Below the pieces are notes generated by a model. It was not told the origin of the DNA. It saw nothing but the letters and a program-made list of their open reading frames with translations, and searched no databases. From NCBI RefSeq assembly GCF_900114635.1, contig NZ_FOTQ01000003.1:188501-252500 (forward strand): DNA of 64,000 bases. Direction: 5' to 3'. This document shows positions 27,641 through 36,309 of the stretch, in pieces (position 1 is the stretch's first letter; the number at the start of each line of letters is the position of its first letter). The position numbers and the translations under genes were made by a program. Source of the DNA: Shimia aestuarii (GTDB lineage: Bacteria > Pseudomonadota > Alphaproteobacteria > Rhodobacterales > Rhodobacteraceae).

Positions 27641-28552
27641 GAAACCGTCCGAGCAGACGCCTCTGACCGCACTGGCCTTTGCCGATATCCTTGCCGATAT
27701 CCTGCCCGAAGGCGTTGTGAACGTGATCGTCGGCAAGGACGGTTCGTTCGGGAGCACGCTGATCAACCATGACGGGGTCGATATGGTCTCGATCACCGGG
27801 GATGTGGCGACCGGCAAGAAAGTGCTTCAGGCCGCCTCGCGCACCGTCAAGCGCACCCATCTAGAACTGGGCGGCAAGGCGCCCGTCATCGTCCATGATG
27901 ATGCCGACCTGTCGGCGGTGGTCGAGGGGCTCAAGGCCTTTGGCTATTACAATGCCGGGCAGGACTGCACCGCGGCCTGCCGGATCTATGCGGGCGCCGG
28001 GATCTATGAAAATCTTGTGGCCGAGCTGTCTGCCGCAGCGGCCAGCATCGTCTATAACAACGCCGATGACAGCCTGAACGAGATCCCGCCGCAGATCTCG
28101 CCGCGCCAACGCGATCGGGTCGCTAGCTTTGTCCAGCGCGCCGCTGACCTCTCGCATGTCGAGATCGCCACCGGAGGCGCGATGGTCGTGGTCCTGGCTT
28201 CTACTACAAGCCCACCGTCGTTGCAGGCGCCCGGCAGGAGGACGAGATCGTCCAGCGCGAAGTGTTCGGCCCCGTCGTCTCGGTTACCCGGTTCACCGAA
28301 GACGACCCGGTGGTCGATTGGGCCAATGACAGCCAATACGGTCTGGCCTCGTCGGTCTGGACCGGAAATAACGGCCGCGCGATGGATGTCGCCGTCAAGC
28401 TGCAATACGGCTGCACCTAGGTGAATACGCATTTCATGCTGACCACGGAAATGCCGCATGACGGGCCCAAGCAATCGGGCTATGGCAAGGACATGTCCAT
28501 GTATGCGCTCGAGGATTACACCGCGGTCAGGCACATCATGGTGGCGCATTGA
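27628..28552 (+). pseudogene. gamma-aminobutyraldehyde dehydrogenase remnant (patD/ydcW-like)
   Basis: Homology to PatD/YdcW begins abruptly at VVMKPSEQTPL, so the N-terminal third, including much of the NAD site, is missing. ELGGKAPVIVHDDAD and the catalytic-Cys block YYNAGQDCTAACRIYAG are intact. A one-base shift near 28175-28180 moves the frame to [23 protein letters not shown] and [17 protein letters not shown] at 28418-28420 replaces the Trp of the GCTWVNTHF motif, and the reading resumes to SGYGKDMSMYALEDYT with a natural stop at 28552. There are thus three independent lesions, so the gene is dead. Its normal product would turn 4-aminobutanal into GABA. Confidence 0.88.
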
Positions 28553-28778
28553 TTGTGCAACTGGAGTTTTCGGTCTTGGACAACTCGGCACTTGGGACAG
28601 CGTCGCGTCACCCCTTGCAACGGGGGTGTCTGGACGTTTGGAAAGTTGGGCGCTTTGCAGGGGAAGCCGACGTTCGCAATTCTGACTACAGGGCCCGAAA
28701 AGGTCTCGCGTTGCGGGCATGGGCGCATGAGGCAACGAATGTCCGCTCGCGCTCATGAATACGACAAACTAATCAGTA

Positions 28779-29726
28779 TTAGGCCGCCATCAAATCCTGG
28801 TCCAACTTCTCAAACATCGCGACATCTTCCTCAGCATTCTCAAACAAGTGCCCGTAAACATCCATCGTCATGTTGATCGTGGCGTGGCCAAGCAGCGTCT
28901 GGATCTTCTTCGGGTTCCAACCTTGCTCAATGAACAGTGACGCCGCAGCGTGTCGCAAAGCATGAATGCCGAACTTAGGCTCTCCGGCGGCATTGGCAAT
29001 GCCTTCCCTCGCGAGCATTGGCTTGAACACACGATTATAGATGTTCGAATAGTTCTGCACTTTCCCGACCGAATTTGGAAAGACGAGACCGAGGTCGCTC
29101 TTCGGCACCTTGCCCTTCCATTCTTCCAGCGCCGAAAGGACTGTTGGCGCCATCGGGATCTCGCGTGTTCCTGCCCTACTCTTTGGAAGTCCGATTTCGC
29201 AGTATTCATCCGCACGCTGGTAGACACGGAGAACCTTGCGCTCGAAATCGACACCCTCCCATGTCAACCCGCGCAGCTCGGAAATCCGCATTCCTGTGAA
29301 GATTGCCGTTACGAACATCGCCCGATGTGAGTCCGGGGCGTTGGCGATGATTGTGCGGATTTCTTCCTTGGTCGGGATATCGATGCGCCTGCCGATCGCC
29401 CTTGAGCTGCGTTTGAGTTTCACTTCTGTTCCAACATTATGCGAGAGCCATTCGCGCTCGACGGCCTCTGTCAGAACCGCCCGCAGGCTAACCATGATCT
29501 TCTTTGTAAGGGCGCGTGACACGCCCTCATCCAGCAACTCGTCCATGAAATCCCGGACGTTGCTGCGGGAGAGCTCTCTGAGCAGAAGATCACCTATCCT
29601 CGGTTCAATATGGATGTTCACATGGCTGCGATAGGCCTTGAGCGTAGATCGCTCCAGCTCGTTGCGTTCGCAGGATTTGAGCCAGCTCTGGCAGGCATCG
29701 GACACGGTTTTCGGCTGACGGGGCAT
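28779..29726 (-). CDS. tyrosine recombinase / phage-type integrase
   Basis: This protein is 315 aa. It has an N-terminal SAM-like core-binding domain (residues about 8-95) and a catalytic domain with the complete set: Arg147 (FTGMRISELRG), His255 and Arg258 (HALRHAAASLF), His281 (LLGHATINMT) and Tyr291 (MDVYGHLF). It starts at ATG 29726 with GAAGGAA upstream and looks intact. It is probably the integrase of a now decayed genomic island: around it lie truncated genes, an inverted repeat and, 1.4 kb to the right, tRNA-Phe. Confidence 0.93.
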   Translation of the reverse strand: MPRQPKTVSDACQSWLKSCERNELERSTLKAYRSHVNIHIEPRIGDLLLRELSRSNVRDFMDELLDEGVSRALTKKIMVSLRAVLTEAVEREWLSHNVGTEVKLKRSSRAIGRRIDIPTKEEIRTIIANAPDSHRAMFVTAIFTGMRISELRGLTWEGVDFERKVLRVYQRADEYCEIGLPKSRAGTREIPMAPTVLSALEEWKGKVPKSDLGLVFPNSVGKVQNYSNIYNRVFKPMLAREGIANAAGEPKFGIHALRHAAASLFIEQGWNPKKIQTLLGHATINMTMDVYGHLFENAEEDVAMFEKLDQDLMAA

Positions 29727-29936
29727 GCGTATTCCTTCGGTAGTTTCTGCATGCCCATATTATACAGCCCCGCCCAACGTCCGTCGGGCATATTCCTCCG
29801 TTCTCCTAGGATTATTTTATTGGTGTCAGTCCGTACGAAAACCAACTTGCAAGACCACTGGTGAAGCTTGAAATCAGAGCATGAGGACATAGGTGGAAAT
29901 ACAAGATTTACGTTTTCACAACGGAAAGAGAACGCA

Positions 29937-30287
29937 TTGCCGATCGCCTATGTTCTCCTAACGCACGGCGCCAAGCCCAAGGGCGGCATTGCTGGTCACC
30001 CGGCTGCGAAACAGCAACTCGAGAATCTCCAATTTGCCGCGGTGAAAGCTGGAAAACCTGATGCGCTCTTTTGGCAATATGATCACTCAAGAAAGTTCCA
30101 ATGCCTGAATGATCTCCCAAAACTGAAGAGATCGCTTGAAATCGCGAAAGAACATGGAAGTCATGTCCTCATCGATGATTTCCGGCGATTGGTAGCTCAT
30201 TGCGAGAATAATCGGGGGCCTCACCTTTTCTTCGAATTGCGCGAGTATCAGGGCCATCTGATGGAGCTGCGAACGGGCAAAGACTGA
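29937..30287 (+). CDS. hypothetical protein, 3' end cut by an inverted repeat
   Basis: This is a 116-aa product from TTG 29937 (GGAAAGAG site); an upstream TTG at 29868 is also in frame. It begins MPIAYVLLTHGAKPKGGIAG, with later phrases ALFWQYDHSRKFQCLNDLP and GSHVLIDDFRRLVAHC. The alternating strand-helix pattern and the VLIDDFRRL segment recall a serine-recombinase/resolvase N-domain, but this is weak. The stop codon TGA is supplied by the first bases of the 34-bp inverted repeat, so the natural C-terminus is probably lost. Confidence 0.45.
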   Translation: MPIAYVLLTHGAKPKGGIAGHPAAKQQLENLQFAAVKAGKPDALFWQYDHSRKFQCLNDLPKLKRSLEIAKEHGSHVLIDDFRRLVAHCENNRGPHLFFELREYQGHLMELRTGKD

Positions 30288-30362
30288 GGTGCCCCTAGAT
30301 TTGTAGACGCTTTGCTTCCAAAATTACCAAGCAAAGCGTCTACAAATCTAGGGGCACCTCAG
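30284..30362. repeat. perfect 34-bp inverted repeat with 11-base spacer
   Basis: Arms 30284-30317 and 30329-30362 are exact reverse complements, separated by CCAAAATTACC. The arms begin CTGAGGTGCCCCTAGATTTG and end with GCTTTGCTT at the spacer. TGAGGTGCCCC at the outer tip resembles terminal inverted repeats of IS3-family elements (5'-TG...CA-3'). No transposase gene lies between the arms and no target duplication is evident. Both flanking reading frames are truncated exactly here, so this is a two-ended remnant left by deletion of an element, or a miniature element. Confidence 0.9.
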
Positions 30363-30752
30363 AGCATAACAAGGGAGTTATGGGAGAAGTTTGTATTCTT
30401 GGCTAGCTTTTCTGGGATTACCTGTTTGACCAGGCAGCCAATCGGTTTCACCCAACAAGAGCAGTCCGCAAAAGAACTATTTGAACAAGCGTTGAAGGAG
30501 GCGGTCGCTGTTGCCGATGCCGAGGCTGTAAAACTAGACGACGGCTTTGTAGGAAAAACAATGGCGTTTGCCATGGGCATGGGGGCGAGCGCGCAGTCTT
30601 CAATGCTAACAGATTTGCAAAATGGAAGACCTTTGGAAAACGCTTGGCTGTCCGGGAAGATCGTCGAACTGGCGAGAAGGCACAAAATATGCACACCCGC
30701 GCACAAAGCGTTTTACGCGGCTATGAAGCCTTTCGAGACTGGCACTGATTGA
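30363..30752 (+). pseudogene. C-terminal fragment of ketopantoate reductase-like gene (ApbA/PanE C-domain)
   Basis: From the edge of the inverted repeat the frame reads ITRELWEKFVFLASFSGITC, then ELFEQALKEAVAVADAEAV, QSSMLTDLQNGRPLENAWLSG and HKICTPAHKAFYAAMKPF. This is the helical C-terminal domain of ketopantoate-reductase-family enzymes, including the SSM..D...GR motif. The NADP-binding N-terminal half (about 170 residues) is absent, and no plausible start lies outside the repeat. It is a 5'-truncated remnant. Confidence 0.85.
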
Positions 30753-30949
30753 ACCAACGCATCTACGGAGGTAGGAGGCGACTATAATTGGGGTCCTGAC
30801 CGTATCCTTTCAATTGGACGCGATGGAGGTTTGGTGTGGGGGCGCTGGCGCAGAGGTAGGCTATGAAGCGCTGGTTGGGAGCAAAGACAGGATTTTGAAG
30901 GTAGGCCCTGAGCCCGAATGAAAAAGCTCTGTTGTTGACCGTCTTCCTA

Positions 30950-31132
30950 AACACTGTGTTGTAGAGCCATGCCACAAACACTGTGGGCAAACAGTGTGTT
31001 ACGAACACTGTGTTCAACACCGCGATTCCAAACACTGTGTTCGACACAGTCTTTCAGCGCTCAAATCCACCCAGCAACGCACGAAAAACTGTGCGATGAC
31101 TGTGCAATGCAGGAAGTAGAAACTGTGCGATG
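30950..31132. repeat. palindromic iteron array AACACTGTGTT
   Basis: Perfect AACACTGTGTT copies occur at 30950-30960, 31004-31014 and 31031-31041, with variants AACACTGTGGG at 30977 and AACAGTGTGTT at 30990. Start-to-start distances are 27, 13, 14 and 27 bases, a regular register of about 13.5. A second set, ACTGTGCGATG, lies at 31088 and 31122 with ACTGTGCAATG at 31099. The 407-base gap 30753-31159 has no convincing gene. Confidence 0.85.
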
Positions 31133-31159
31133 CTGAAGTGCATTTTTTTATGGCTAAAG

Positions 31160-31236
31160 TGGTGCCCGGGGGCGGAATCGAACCACCGACACGAGGATTT
31201 TCAATCCACTGCTCTACCCCTGAGCTACCCGGGCAC
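31160..31236 (-). tRNA. tRNA-Phe (GAA)
   Basis: The minus strand reads GTGCCCG (acceptor), TAGCTCAGGGGTAGAGCA (D arm), an anticodon arm with loop TTGAAAA (anticodon GAA), and GGTGGTTCGATTCCGCC (T arm), then CGGGCAC and an encoded CCA. There is one T-T mismatch in the anticodon stem. It follows yacG in the same direction; its 3' end faces the scarred integrase region. Confidence 0.95.
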
Positions 31237-31313
31237 GGGTGAACGTCTTGCGTTCGGGTTGCGGCGTTCTATGTCAGGCTAGGAGGCGTGTCCAGAGGGA
31301 TTCGACAAAAAAA

Positions 31314-31496
31314 TCAGTGCAGATGCGGGGCGTGTTGCGATATCTCGTCGATGGCCGTTTCCGCTTCTTCGGGATCGCCTGATGGTAAGGCATAATCTCC
31401 GCTGAGCCACTTGCCGAGATCCACGTCGGCGCAGCGTTTGGAGCAGAAGGGGCGATACTTGGCGACCGTGTCTTTCTTGCAGATCGGGCAGCTCAT
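31314..31496 (-). CDS. yacG: DNA gyrase inhibitor YacG
   Basis: This 60-aa zinc-binding protein has Cys pairs in MSCPICKK and FCSKRCADVDLGKWLSGDYA, the family signature. Escherichia coli YacG binds GyrB and inhibits gyrase. Its start overlaps the rng stop by four bases (ATGA), so it is the last protein gene of the infA-maf-rng-yacG group, followed by tRNA-Phe 77 bases on. Confidence 0.93.
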   Translation of the reverse strand: MSCPICKKDTVAKYRPFCSKRCADVDLGKWLSGDYALPSGDPEEAETAIDEISQHAPHLH

Positions 31497-32515
31497 GACA
31501 GCACCTCGGACAATGCGATGCGGGCATTCTTGCGCTGCAATTCGTAGTGCCCCAGCGGGGTCCAGCCCACCAGCGTTGTGTCGATCGTGTCCCGGCGGAA
31601 AGCAGCCCGTAGAGCGCTTTCAAAGGCGCGGCGGTCCTTCTTGGGCATTGGGGCAAGGTCAACGACGATCTGCCCGCCAAGGCCCCGTACCCGCAGTGCG
31701 CGCGGCAGCAGTTTGGCAGTGGCCATGTTCGCCTTCAGCCCGGATGCAGGTGATGTGTCGGCGCCTGTGTTCACATCCACCGCGACAAGGGCGCGGGTGG
31801 GTTCTACGAACAGGCTGGCGCCGCCACCAAGCGGAACCCTGGGGCCCTGCGCCTCTTCTAGCGCGTCAAGCACGCCGTGGGTCTCAAAGCTGCCAGCCTC
31901 GGTAACGATCTCGGCCGGATCGCTCCAGTCGCGCCAGGCCGCTACGTGCGGGCCATCGCCCTCGGCCAGCAGTTCAGCGCCGCCTTCTGTGTCTTTCAGA
32001 ACCGCGCGCGCCAGATCCAGCATCGCGGCGATGTCTTCGGCGATCTCGTCCTCATCTGCGCCGTCACAGGCCGACCGCAGGATCAGACCCATGTCGGCGT
32101 CCCCGGCGACGTCATGCGCGATTTCGAGCAGGGTGTCGCGTGTATCTTCGTCGCGGATCGCGCGACTGATATTCAGGCCGGGTGCGTCAGGAGTGACGAT
32201 GGCAAAGCGGCTCTTGAACAAGAGCTTTTGCGTCACTGGAATGGCTTTGCCCGGCTCGGCATAGCCTGTCACCTGAACGAGCAGAGCCTGTCCCGGCGCG
32301 AGACCCTTGACCTGGCGCAGAAAGGCCGGGCCGTCCGGCGTCTTGAGGAACATGCCGCCCTGACCCTTGACCGGTCGGTCGGCAATCGCGCGGTAAACCG
32401 TTCCGGGGCGGGGGGCATCGCCGTCGACCAGAATGTCGTCAAGCTGCCCGTCTACCATTAGCGCGGCGGCTTCGCGGCCTTCGATATGGTCGAGAATGAT
32501 CTGGCGGCCTTTCAT
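31493..32515 (-). CDS. ribonuclease E/G family protein
   Basis: This protein is 340 aa from ATG 32515, whose ATG overlaps the maf stop (ATGA); the longer ORF would lie within maf. It has the RNase E/G catalytic core text [15 protein letters not shown] with the metal Asp residues, and a second Asp in [10 protein letters not shown]. It is shorter than RNase E or canonical RNase G, and the S1-like N-terminal region is compact. Expected role: endonucleolytic processing of rRNA or mRNA 5' ends. This short form beside maf and yacG is common in Rhodobacterales. Confidence 0.88.
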   Translation of the reverse strand: MKGRQIILDHIEGREAAALMVDGQLDDILVDGDAPRPGTVYRAIADRPVKGQGGMFLKTPDGPAFLRQVKGLAPGQALLVQVTGYAEPGKAIPVTQKLLFKSRFAIVTPDAPGLNISRAIRDEDTRDTLLEIAHDVAGDADMGLILRSACDGADEDEIAEDIAAMLDLARAVLKDTEGGAELLAEGDGPHVAAWRDWSDPAEIVTEAGSFETHGVLDALEEAQGPRVPLGGGASLFVEPTRALVAVDVNTGADTSPASGLKANMATAKLLPRALRVRGLGGQIVVDLAPMPKKDRRAFESALRAAFRRDTIDTTLVGWTPLGHYELQRKNARIALSEVLS

Positions 32516-33090
32516 GTGCGCTCCTTGTATAACGGATAGCCTGCGGCCTGCAAAAGCGTGGCGGTTTCGGCGACGGGCAGGCCCATGATGGCGGAAAACG
32601 ATCCGCTGATCCACGGGATGAACGCGCCCGCTGGGCCCTGAATGGCATAGCCGCCGGCCTTGCCCTGCCAGTCGTCGCTGACGAGATAGGCGTTCAACTC
32701 ATTGTCCGAGAGGCGCTTCATCTTGACGGCGCTGACGACGTCGCGCTGCCAGATCTGGTCGCCCCGGCGGATGGCCACGGCAGTAATCACCCGGTGCCGA
32801 CGCCCGGCCAGCGCCAGCAGGAACTCTGCTGCTTCGCCCGCGTCGCGCGGTTTGCCCATGATCCGGCGCCCGAGTGCGACGGTCGTGTCCGCACACAGCA
32901 CGATATCGTCCGCATCCGCCTTGACCGCCATGGCCTTTTCATATGCGATGCGCTGGCAATAGGGCCGCGGGAGTTCGTTTGTCAGGGGATCTTCGTTGAT
33001 GTCGGGCGGGCGGATATCATCCGCCACCACCCCGATTTGTGCCAGGAGTTCCCGGCGGCGCGGGCTTCCCGAACCCAGGATCAGTTTCAT
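32512..33090 (-). CDS. maf: Maf-family nucleotide pyrophosphatase
   Basis: This protein is 192 aa. It has the N-terminal signature [14 protein letters not shown], catalytic Asp in [16 protein letters not shown], and a [27 protein letters not shown]-terminal block. Maf proteins hydrolyse non-canonical or ordinary nucleoside triphosphates (dTTP/UTP or m7GTP types) and restrain septation when in excess. It lies 31 bp after infA and overlaps the ribonuclease gene. Confidence 0.92.
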   Translation of the reverse strand: MKLILGSGSPRRRELLAQIGVVADDIRPPDINEDPLTNELPRPYCQRIAYEKAMAVKADADDIVLCADTTVALGRRIMGKPRDAGEAAEFLLALAGRRHRVITAVAIRRGDQIWQRDVVSAVKMKRLSDNELNAYLVSDDWQGKAGGYAIQGPAGAFIPWISGSFSAIMGLPVAETATLLQAAGYPLYKERT

Positions 33091-33121
33091 CCGAAATCCT
33101 CGATCCGCCCGCGCGGGGCGC

Positions 33122-33340
33122 TTACTTGAAGCGATAGTTGATCCGACCCTTGGTCAGATCATACGGGGTCATTTCGACCTGCACCTTGTCGCCAGCCAGA
33201 ACACGGATGCGGTTCTTGCGCATCTTGCCTGCCGTGTGTGCGATGATCTCATGGCCGTTTTCCAGCTCGACCCGAAACGTCGCATTGGGCAGGAGTTCCT
33301 TCACGACACCGGGAAATTCGAGCAGTTCTTCCTTGGCCAT
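33122..33340 (-). CDS. infA: translation initiation factor IF-1
   Basis: This 72-aa S1/OB-fold protein reads [20 protein letters not shown], then [20 protein letters not shown] and [14 protein letters not shown], close to the family consensus at full length. ATG 33340 is preceded by GGAGAAACC. It is essential for 30S initiation complex formation and occupies the A site. Confidence 0.97.
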   Translation of the reverse strand: MAKEELLEFPGVVKELLPNATFRVELENGHEIIAHTAGKMRKNRIRVLAGDKVQVEMTPYDLTKGRINYRFK

Positions 33341-33421
33341 GGTTTCTCCTTTACATAATACCCGCCATTTGCGCGGGCTGCCCTTAAATGGGCCTATATG
33401 CACAGGTTTTCAAGGGCAATC

Positions 33422-34300
33422 TCAGCGCAAAATCTGGTTTGTGACTTGGGAATCACGGCCCAGTTGATTGGCCCAGTCCCAGCGGTTGCGCACCCTGCCG
33501 GTTTCGCGCACTGCGTCAATGGTTTGCAGGTCGACATCCCCATATGTCCAGCCGGGTTGGTTCAGGGTGCCTTCGGCAATGACGCCCGTGTCAGGGAAGC
33601 CGGTGTCGGGTGGGCCAAAGATGCCTCCCATGCCGGTGTTCATGTCGACGGCTTCGGACCATTCTGCCGTGCCAACCAGTGACGCCATGGCGACAACGCA
33701 CTGATTTTCGAGGGCGCGCGCCATGGACCCGACACGCACGCGCCAATAGCCGGAGAGCTGTTCCGTGCAGCTTGGCGTTAGGATCACGTCGCACGCTTCC
33801 AGCGCCTTGCCGAGCAGGGGGAATTCGCTGTCATAGCATATCAGCACTCCGATCTTGCCGATGGTGGTGTCGAAAACCTTCAACTCCCCGCCGGGAACGA
33901 CATTCCACGGATCGGTTTCGAACCGTGTCATGATCTGCTTGTCCTGGAACCCGATTGCACCGAAAGGCGCGAAGATGTGAGCGCGGTTTACCGGGCGCGG
34001 GCCACCGTCAAAAACCGGGGCGGAGGCGCCGAGGATATGCACGCCGAATTCTTGCGCCAGGCGGGCGTGCAGGGCATTGGCTTCGGGCATGCGTTCGGAC
34101 ACGGCATGCAGCGATTGTTCAAGATCCCGGGCCGCATCGGCCCCCGCAAGCGTGGCCAGTTCCATCGCGCCATATTCGGGGAAGACCAAAAGGTCCGCGC
34201 CGTTTGTCGCTGCATCGGAGACCCATCGATGCAGCTTGTCTTCGTAGGCTGCCCAGCTATCAAAAAAATCGAGCGGGTATCCGGCGGTTGCAAGTCTCAT
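33422..34300 (-). CDS. carbon-nitrogen hydrolase (nitrilase superfamily)
   Basis: This protein is 292 aa from ATG 34300; the longer ORF overlaps the acetyltransferase gene. The Glu-Lys-Cys triad is visible: Glu in LLVFPEYGAMEL, Lys in GFQDKQIMTRFE, and Cys in GVLICYDSEFPLLGKAL. Members hydrolyse amides or nitriles or act as ligase amidase domains; the substrate is unknown. The gap of 15 bases to the acetyltransferase gene upstream suggests one transcript. Confidence 0.88.
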   Translation of the reverse strand: MRLATAGYPLDFFDSWAAYEDKLHRWVSDAATNGADLLVFPEYGAMELATLAGADAARDLEQSLHAVSERMPEANALHARLAQEFGVHILGASAPVFDGGPRPVNRAHIFAPFGAIGFQDKQIMTRFETDPWNVVPGGELKVFDTTIGKIGVLICYDSEFPLLGKALEACDVILTPSCTEQLSGYWRVRVGSMARALENQCVVAMASLVGTAEWSEAVDMNTGMGGIFGPPDTGFPDTGVIAEGTLNQPGWTYGDVDLQTIDAVRETGRVRNRWDWANQLGRDSQVTNQILR

Positions 34301-34314
34301 GGATGTCTTCCTTT

Positions 34315-34899
34315 TCACAGGTCCCGGATCCAGAATTGCAGTGCCTTTTCTGTTTCCGCACCCTTGTCGATGTCTTTCCACTCAAACCCGGCCACGGCCC
34401 CTTTAAGCGGGGCATAGCCGCGCTTGCGCCAAAAACCATCGAGCGGCACGTAGCCTTCCGGTCGGAGGGGATGGCCATTTTCACGCAGAACAGCACAGAA
34501 TGCTGCCTTGGAAAACCCCAGCGACCGCGCGTGTGCTTCGCGGTGATCAAAAAAGTCATGACCGAGTCCCATTCCCCGATACTCGGGAAGAAGGACAGAC
34601 TCAGCGCAATAGAACACGTCGTTCAGCGAGATGTGGGTTTCTGCAAAGGCGGCTGCGAAATCGTCGGCATGGTCGCGCAGCGGGGTGCCTGTTGCAGCCC
34701 CGACAAGCCGATCGCCATCAAATGCGCCAACGATGATGGCCGAATCGCTTTCGACATAGGGCCTGAGATAGTCGCGCTCATAGGCAAGGTCGCCATCATA
34801 AAGATATGGGAAAGCGCGAAATACCTCGATACGCAAGCGCGCGACGTCGTCCAGCGCGTTCGCCAGCGCATCGCCAACCAGCTTGCGCACTTCCATCAC
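34315..34899 (-). CDS. GNAT-family N-acetyltransferase
   Basis: This 194-aa protein has the acetyl-CoA-binding strand-loop VLLPEYRGMGLGHDFFDHREAHA (R/Q-x-x-G-x-G/A motif as RGMGLG), followed by AFCAVLRENGHP. The C-terminal residues GYAPLKGAVAGFEWKDIDKG are typical of the group acting on small molecules. The start overlaps the stop of the SnoaL-like gene. The acceptor substrate is unknown. Confidence 0.82.
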   Translation of the reverse strand: MMEVRKLVGDALANALDDVARLRIEVFRAFPYLYDGDLAYERDYLRPYVESDSAIIVGAFDGDRLVGAATGTPLRDHADDFAAAFAETHISLNDVFYCAESVLLPEYRGMGLGHDFFDHREAHARSLGFSKAAFCAVLRENGHPLRPEGYVPLDGFWRKRGYAPLKGAVAGFEWKDIDKGAETEKALQFWIRDL

Positions 34900-35291
34900 G
34901 ACACCTGCCTGATCCAGTCGTTGAGGTTGTAATAGGTTGTCACGCGCGTGATTTTGCCATCCTCAAGGGTAAAAAATCCACCTGCTGGCAGGACGTAGGA
35001 CTGGCCATGTGCCTTTGGCAGAGACCCGTCTGTTTCAAGATAGGTGCCGTTGACGGTGAACTCGGCCGCAGCGCGGGTGCCATCTTCGCTGACCATGATT
35101 ACCATGTCGGTCAGCGTCTCCTTGTAACAACGATTCATATGCGCGCAGAAATCGGCAAAGGCCGCCTTGCCATCACGGCGCTGCCCTTCGTTTACGTCAT
35201 GGACAAAGGCGTCAGACAGGCAATCCACCATGCCATTGATATCACCGGCGTTGAAGGCGTTGTAATAGGCGCGAATAGTATCTGTGCTCAT
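34896..35291 (-). CDS. SnoaL/NTF2-like fold protein
   Basis: This protein is 131 aa from ATG 35291 (MSTDTIRAYYNAFNAGDING). It has the ketosteroid-isomerase/NTF2 cone fold: AYYNAFNAGDINGMVDCLSD, then FADFCAHMNRCYKETLTDM and a C-terminal GKITRVTTYYNLNDWIRQV strand. Such proteins act as isomerases, cyclases or binding domains, and no catalytic assignment is possible. It overlaps the GNAT gene by four bases. Confidence 0.8.
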   Translation of the reverse strand: MSTDTIRAYYNAFNAGDINGMVDCLSDAFVHDVNEGQRRDGKAAFADFCAHMNRCYKETLTDMVIMVSEDGTRAAAEFTVNGTYLETDGSLPKAHGQSYVLPAGGFFTLEDGKITRVTTYYNLNDWIRQVS

Positions 35292-35365
35292 GTGGCTCCC
35301 CTCGTCGATCACACACGAATCCTAGCGGCGAGTCCGTGTGCCCGTTGGGTCGAAAGCGACCTGTT

Positions 35366-35824
35366 TCAGGTCGCGCGCGGATCGCCCCAACGCTCGACAA
35401 GGTGTCCGATGATCTCATCGCGGGATTTGCGATAGGCCTCCAGCCGGGATTCGCGGTTTTCACCCATGCCGGAAGGGTCCGAGATCGGCCAGTATTCGAG
35501 GTCGAGGTGATAGAACCGGGTCAGGTCTCGGGCTTCGGCGCGGCTTGCCGGAGTGAGGGCTACGACGAGATCGAAGGACGAAAGCTGATCGCCCCATTTC
35601 TCCATCTCTTCAAAGCTGCGCGAGCGGTGGCGCGACAGTTCCACACCGATCTCTTCGCAGACCGAAATCGCAAATCCATCAATTTCCAGATCGTTGCGAA
35701 TGCCGGCAGACTGAACATAGACGTCGGTGCCAAAGAACTTTTTCATGATTCCTTCGGCCATGGGAGAGCGCACTGCGTTATGGTCGCAGCAGAAGAGAAC
35801 CGACTGAGGAAGTTCTTCGGCCAC
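35366..35824 (-). CDS. low-molecular-weight protein tyrosine phosphatase family protein
   Basis: This protein is 152 aa from GTG 35824, five bases after the UPF0262 stop with GGAGGCTGAGG upstream; the longer ORF runs through UPF0262. The P-loop is VLFCCDHNAVRSPMAEG (Cys-x5-Arg), and the general-acid Asp lies in YWPISDPSG. The family also includes arsenate reductases; no second redox Cys pair is obvious, so a phosphatase is favoured. It is coupled to UPF0262 as in other Rhodobacterales. Confidence 0.88.
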   Translation of the reverse strand: MAEELPQSVLFCCDHNAVRSPMAEGIMKKFFGTDVYVQSAGIRNDLEIDGFAISVCEEIGVELSRHRSRSFEEMEKWGDQLSSFDLVVALTPASRAEARDLTRFYHLDLEYWPISDPSGMGENRESRLEAYRKSRDEIIGHLVERWGDPRAT

Positions 35825-35829
35825 GCGCC

Positions 35830-36309
35830 TCAGCCTCCGAAATGCAGGACGCAGATCAGGGTGAAAAGGCGGCGTGCCGTGTCGATGTCGATCTCGGCCT
35901 TGCCTTCCAGTCGCTCCTGAAGAATGCGGGCCCCTTCGTTGTGAATTCCGCGCCGTGCCATGTCGATGGTTTCGATCTGGCTGGGCGGCAGGGATTTCAC
36001 CGCGTCGAAATAGCTTTCGCAAATTGCCCAATAGTCTTTGACGACCTGGCGGAAGGGCGACAGGCTCAGGTGGAACTCGGCGGCCTTGTCGCCGTCTTCG
36101 GTGGCGACATCGAATACCAGCCGTTTTTCACGGATCGAAAGGTCCACCTTGTAGGGGCCGTCCGGCACCAGGCGATCGTCCCGCTTGGGAAGGGCAAATG
36201 TGTTCTCTTCCAACAGGTCAAACATGGCCACCTTGCGCTCCTGTTCGATCTCCGGAGTCGGAGGGGGCAGGTTGCGGTCGTCGATCTCGATCTGGCTGAT
36301 ATGGGACAT
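35830..36309 (-). CDS. UPF0262 family protein
   Basis: This protein is 159 aa. Recognisable family text: ISQIEIDDRNLPPPTPEIEQ, then SLSPFRQVVKDYWAICESYF and ARRGIHNEGARILQERL. The function is unknown; it is conserved in alphaproteobacteria and commonly adjacent to a low-molecular-weight phosphatase, which suggests a shared role. Confidence 0.9.
   Translation of the reverse strand: MSHISQIEIDDRNLPPPTPEIEQERKVAMFDLLEENTFALPKRDDRLVPDGPYKVDLSIREKRLVFDVATEDGDKAAEFHLSLSPFRQVVKDYWAICESYFDAVKSLPPSQIETIDMARRGIHNEGARILQERLEGKAEIDIDTARRLFTLICVLHFGG

Noticed and set aside
30763-31047. 94-codon minus-strand ORF with repeated NTVF peptide
   Set aside because: The peptide repeat is just the translation of the palindromic DNA iterons; spacing is not a multiple of three throughout and no ribosome site is present.
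30950-31132. CRISPR array
   Set aside because: Units are 11-base palindromes with spacers of a few bases to 16 bases, and no cas genes are present.
31160-31236. Second attachment repeat of the tRNA-Phe 3' end within the window
   Set aside because: GTGCCCGG-containing words at about 22194 and 25600 match only seven or eight bases inside coding genes, so they are chance hits.
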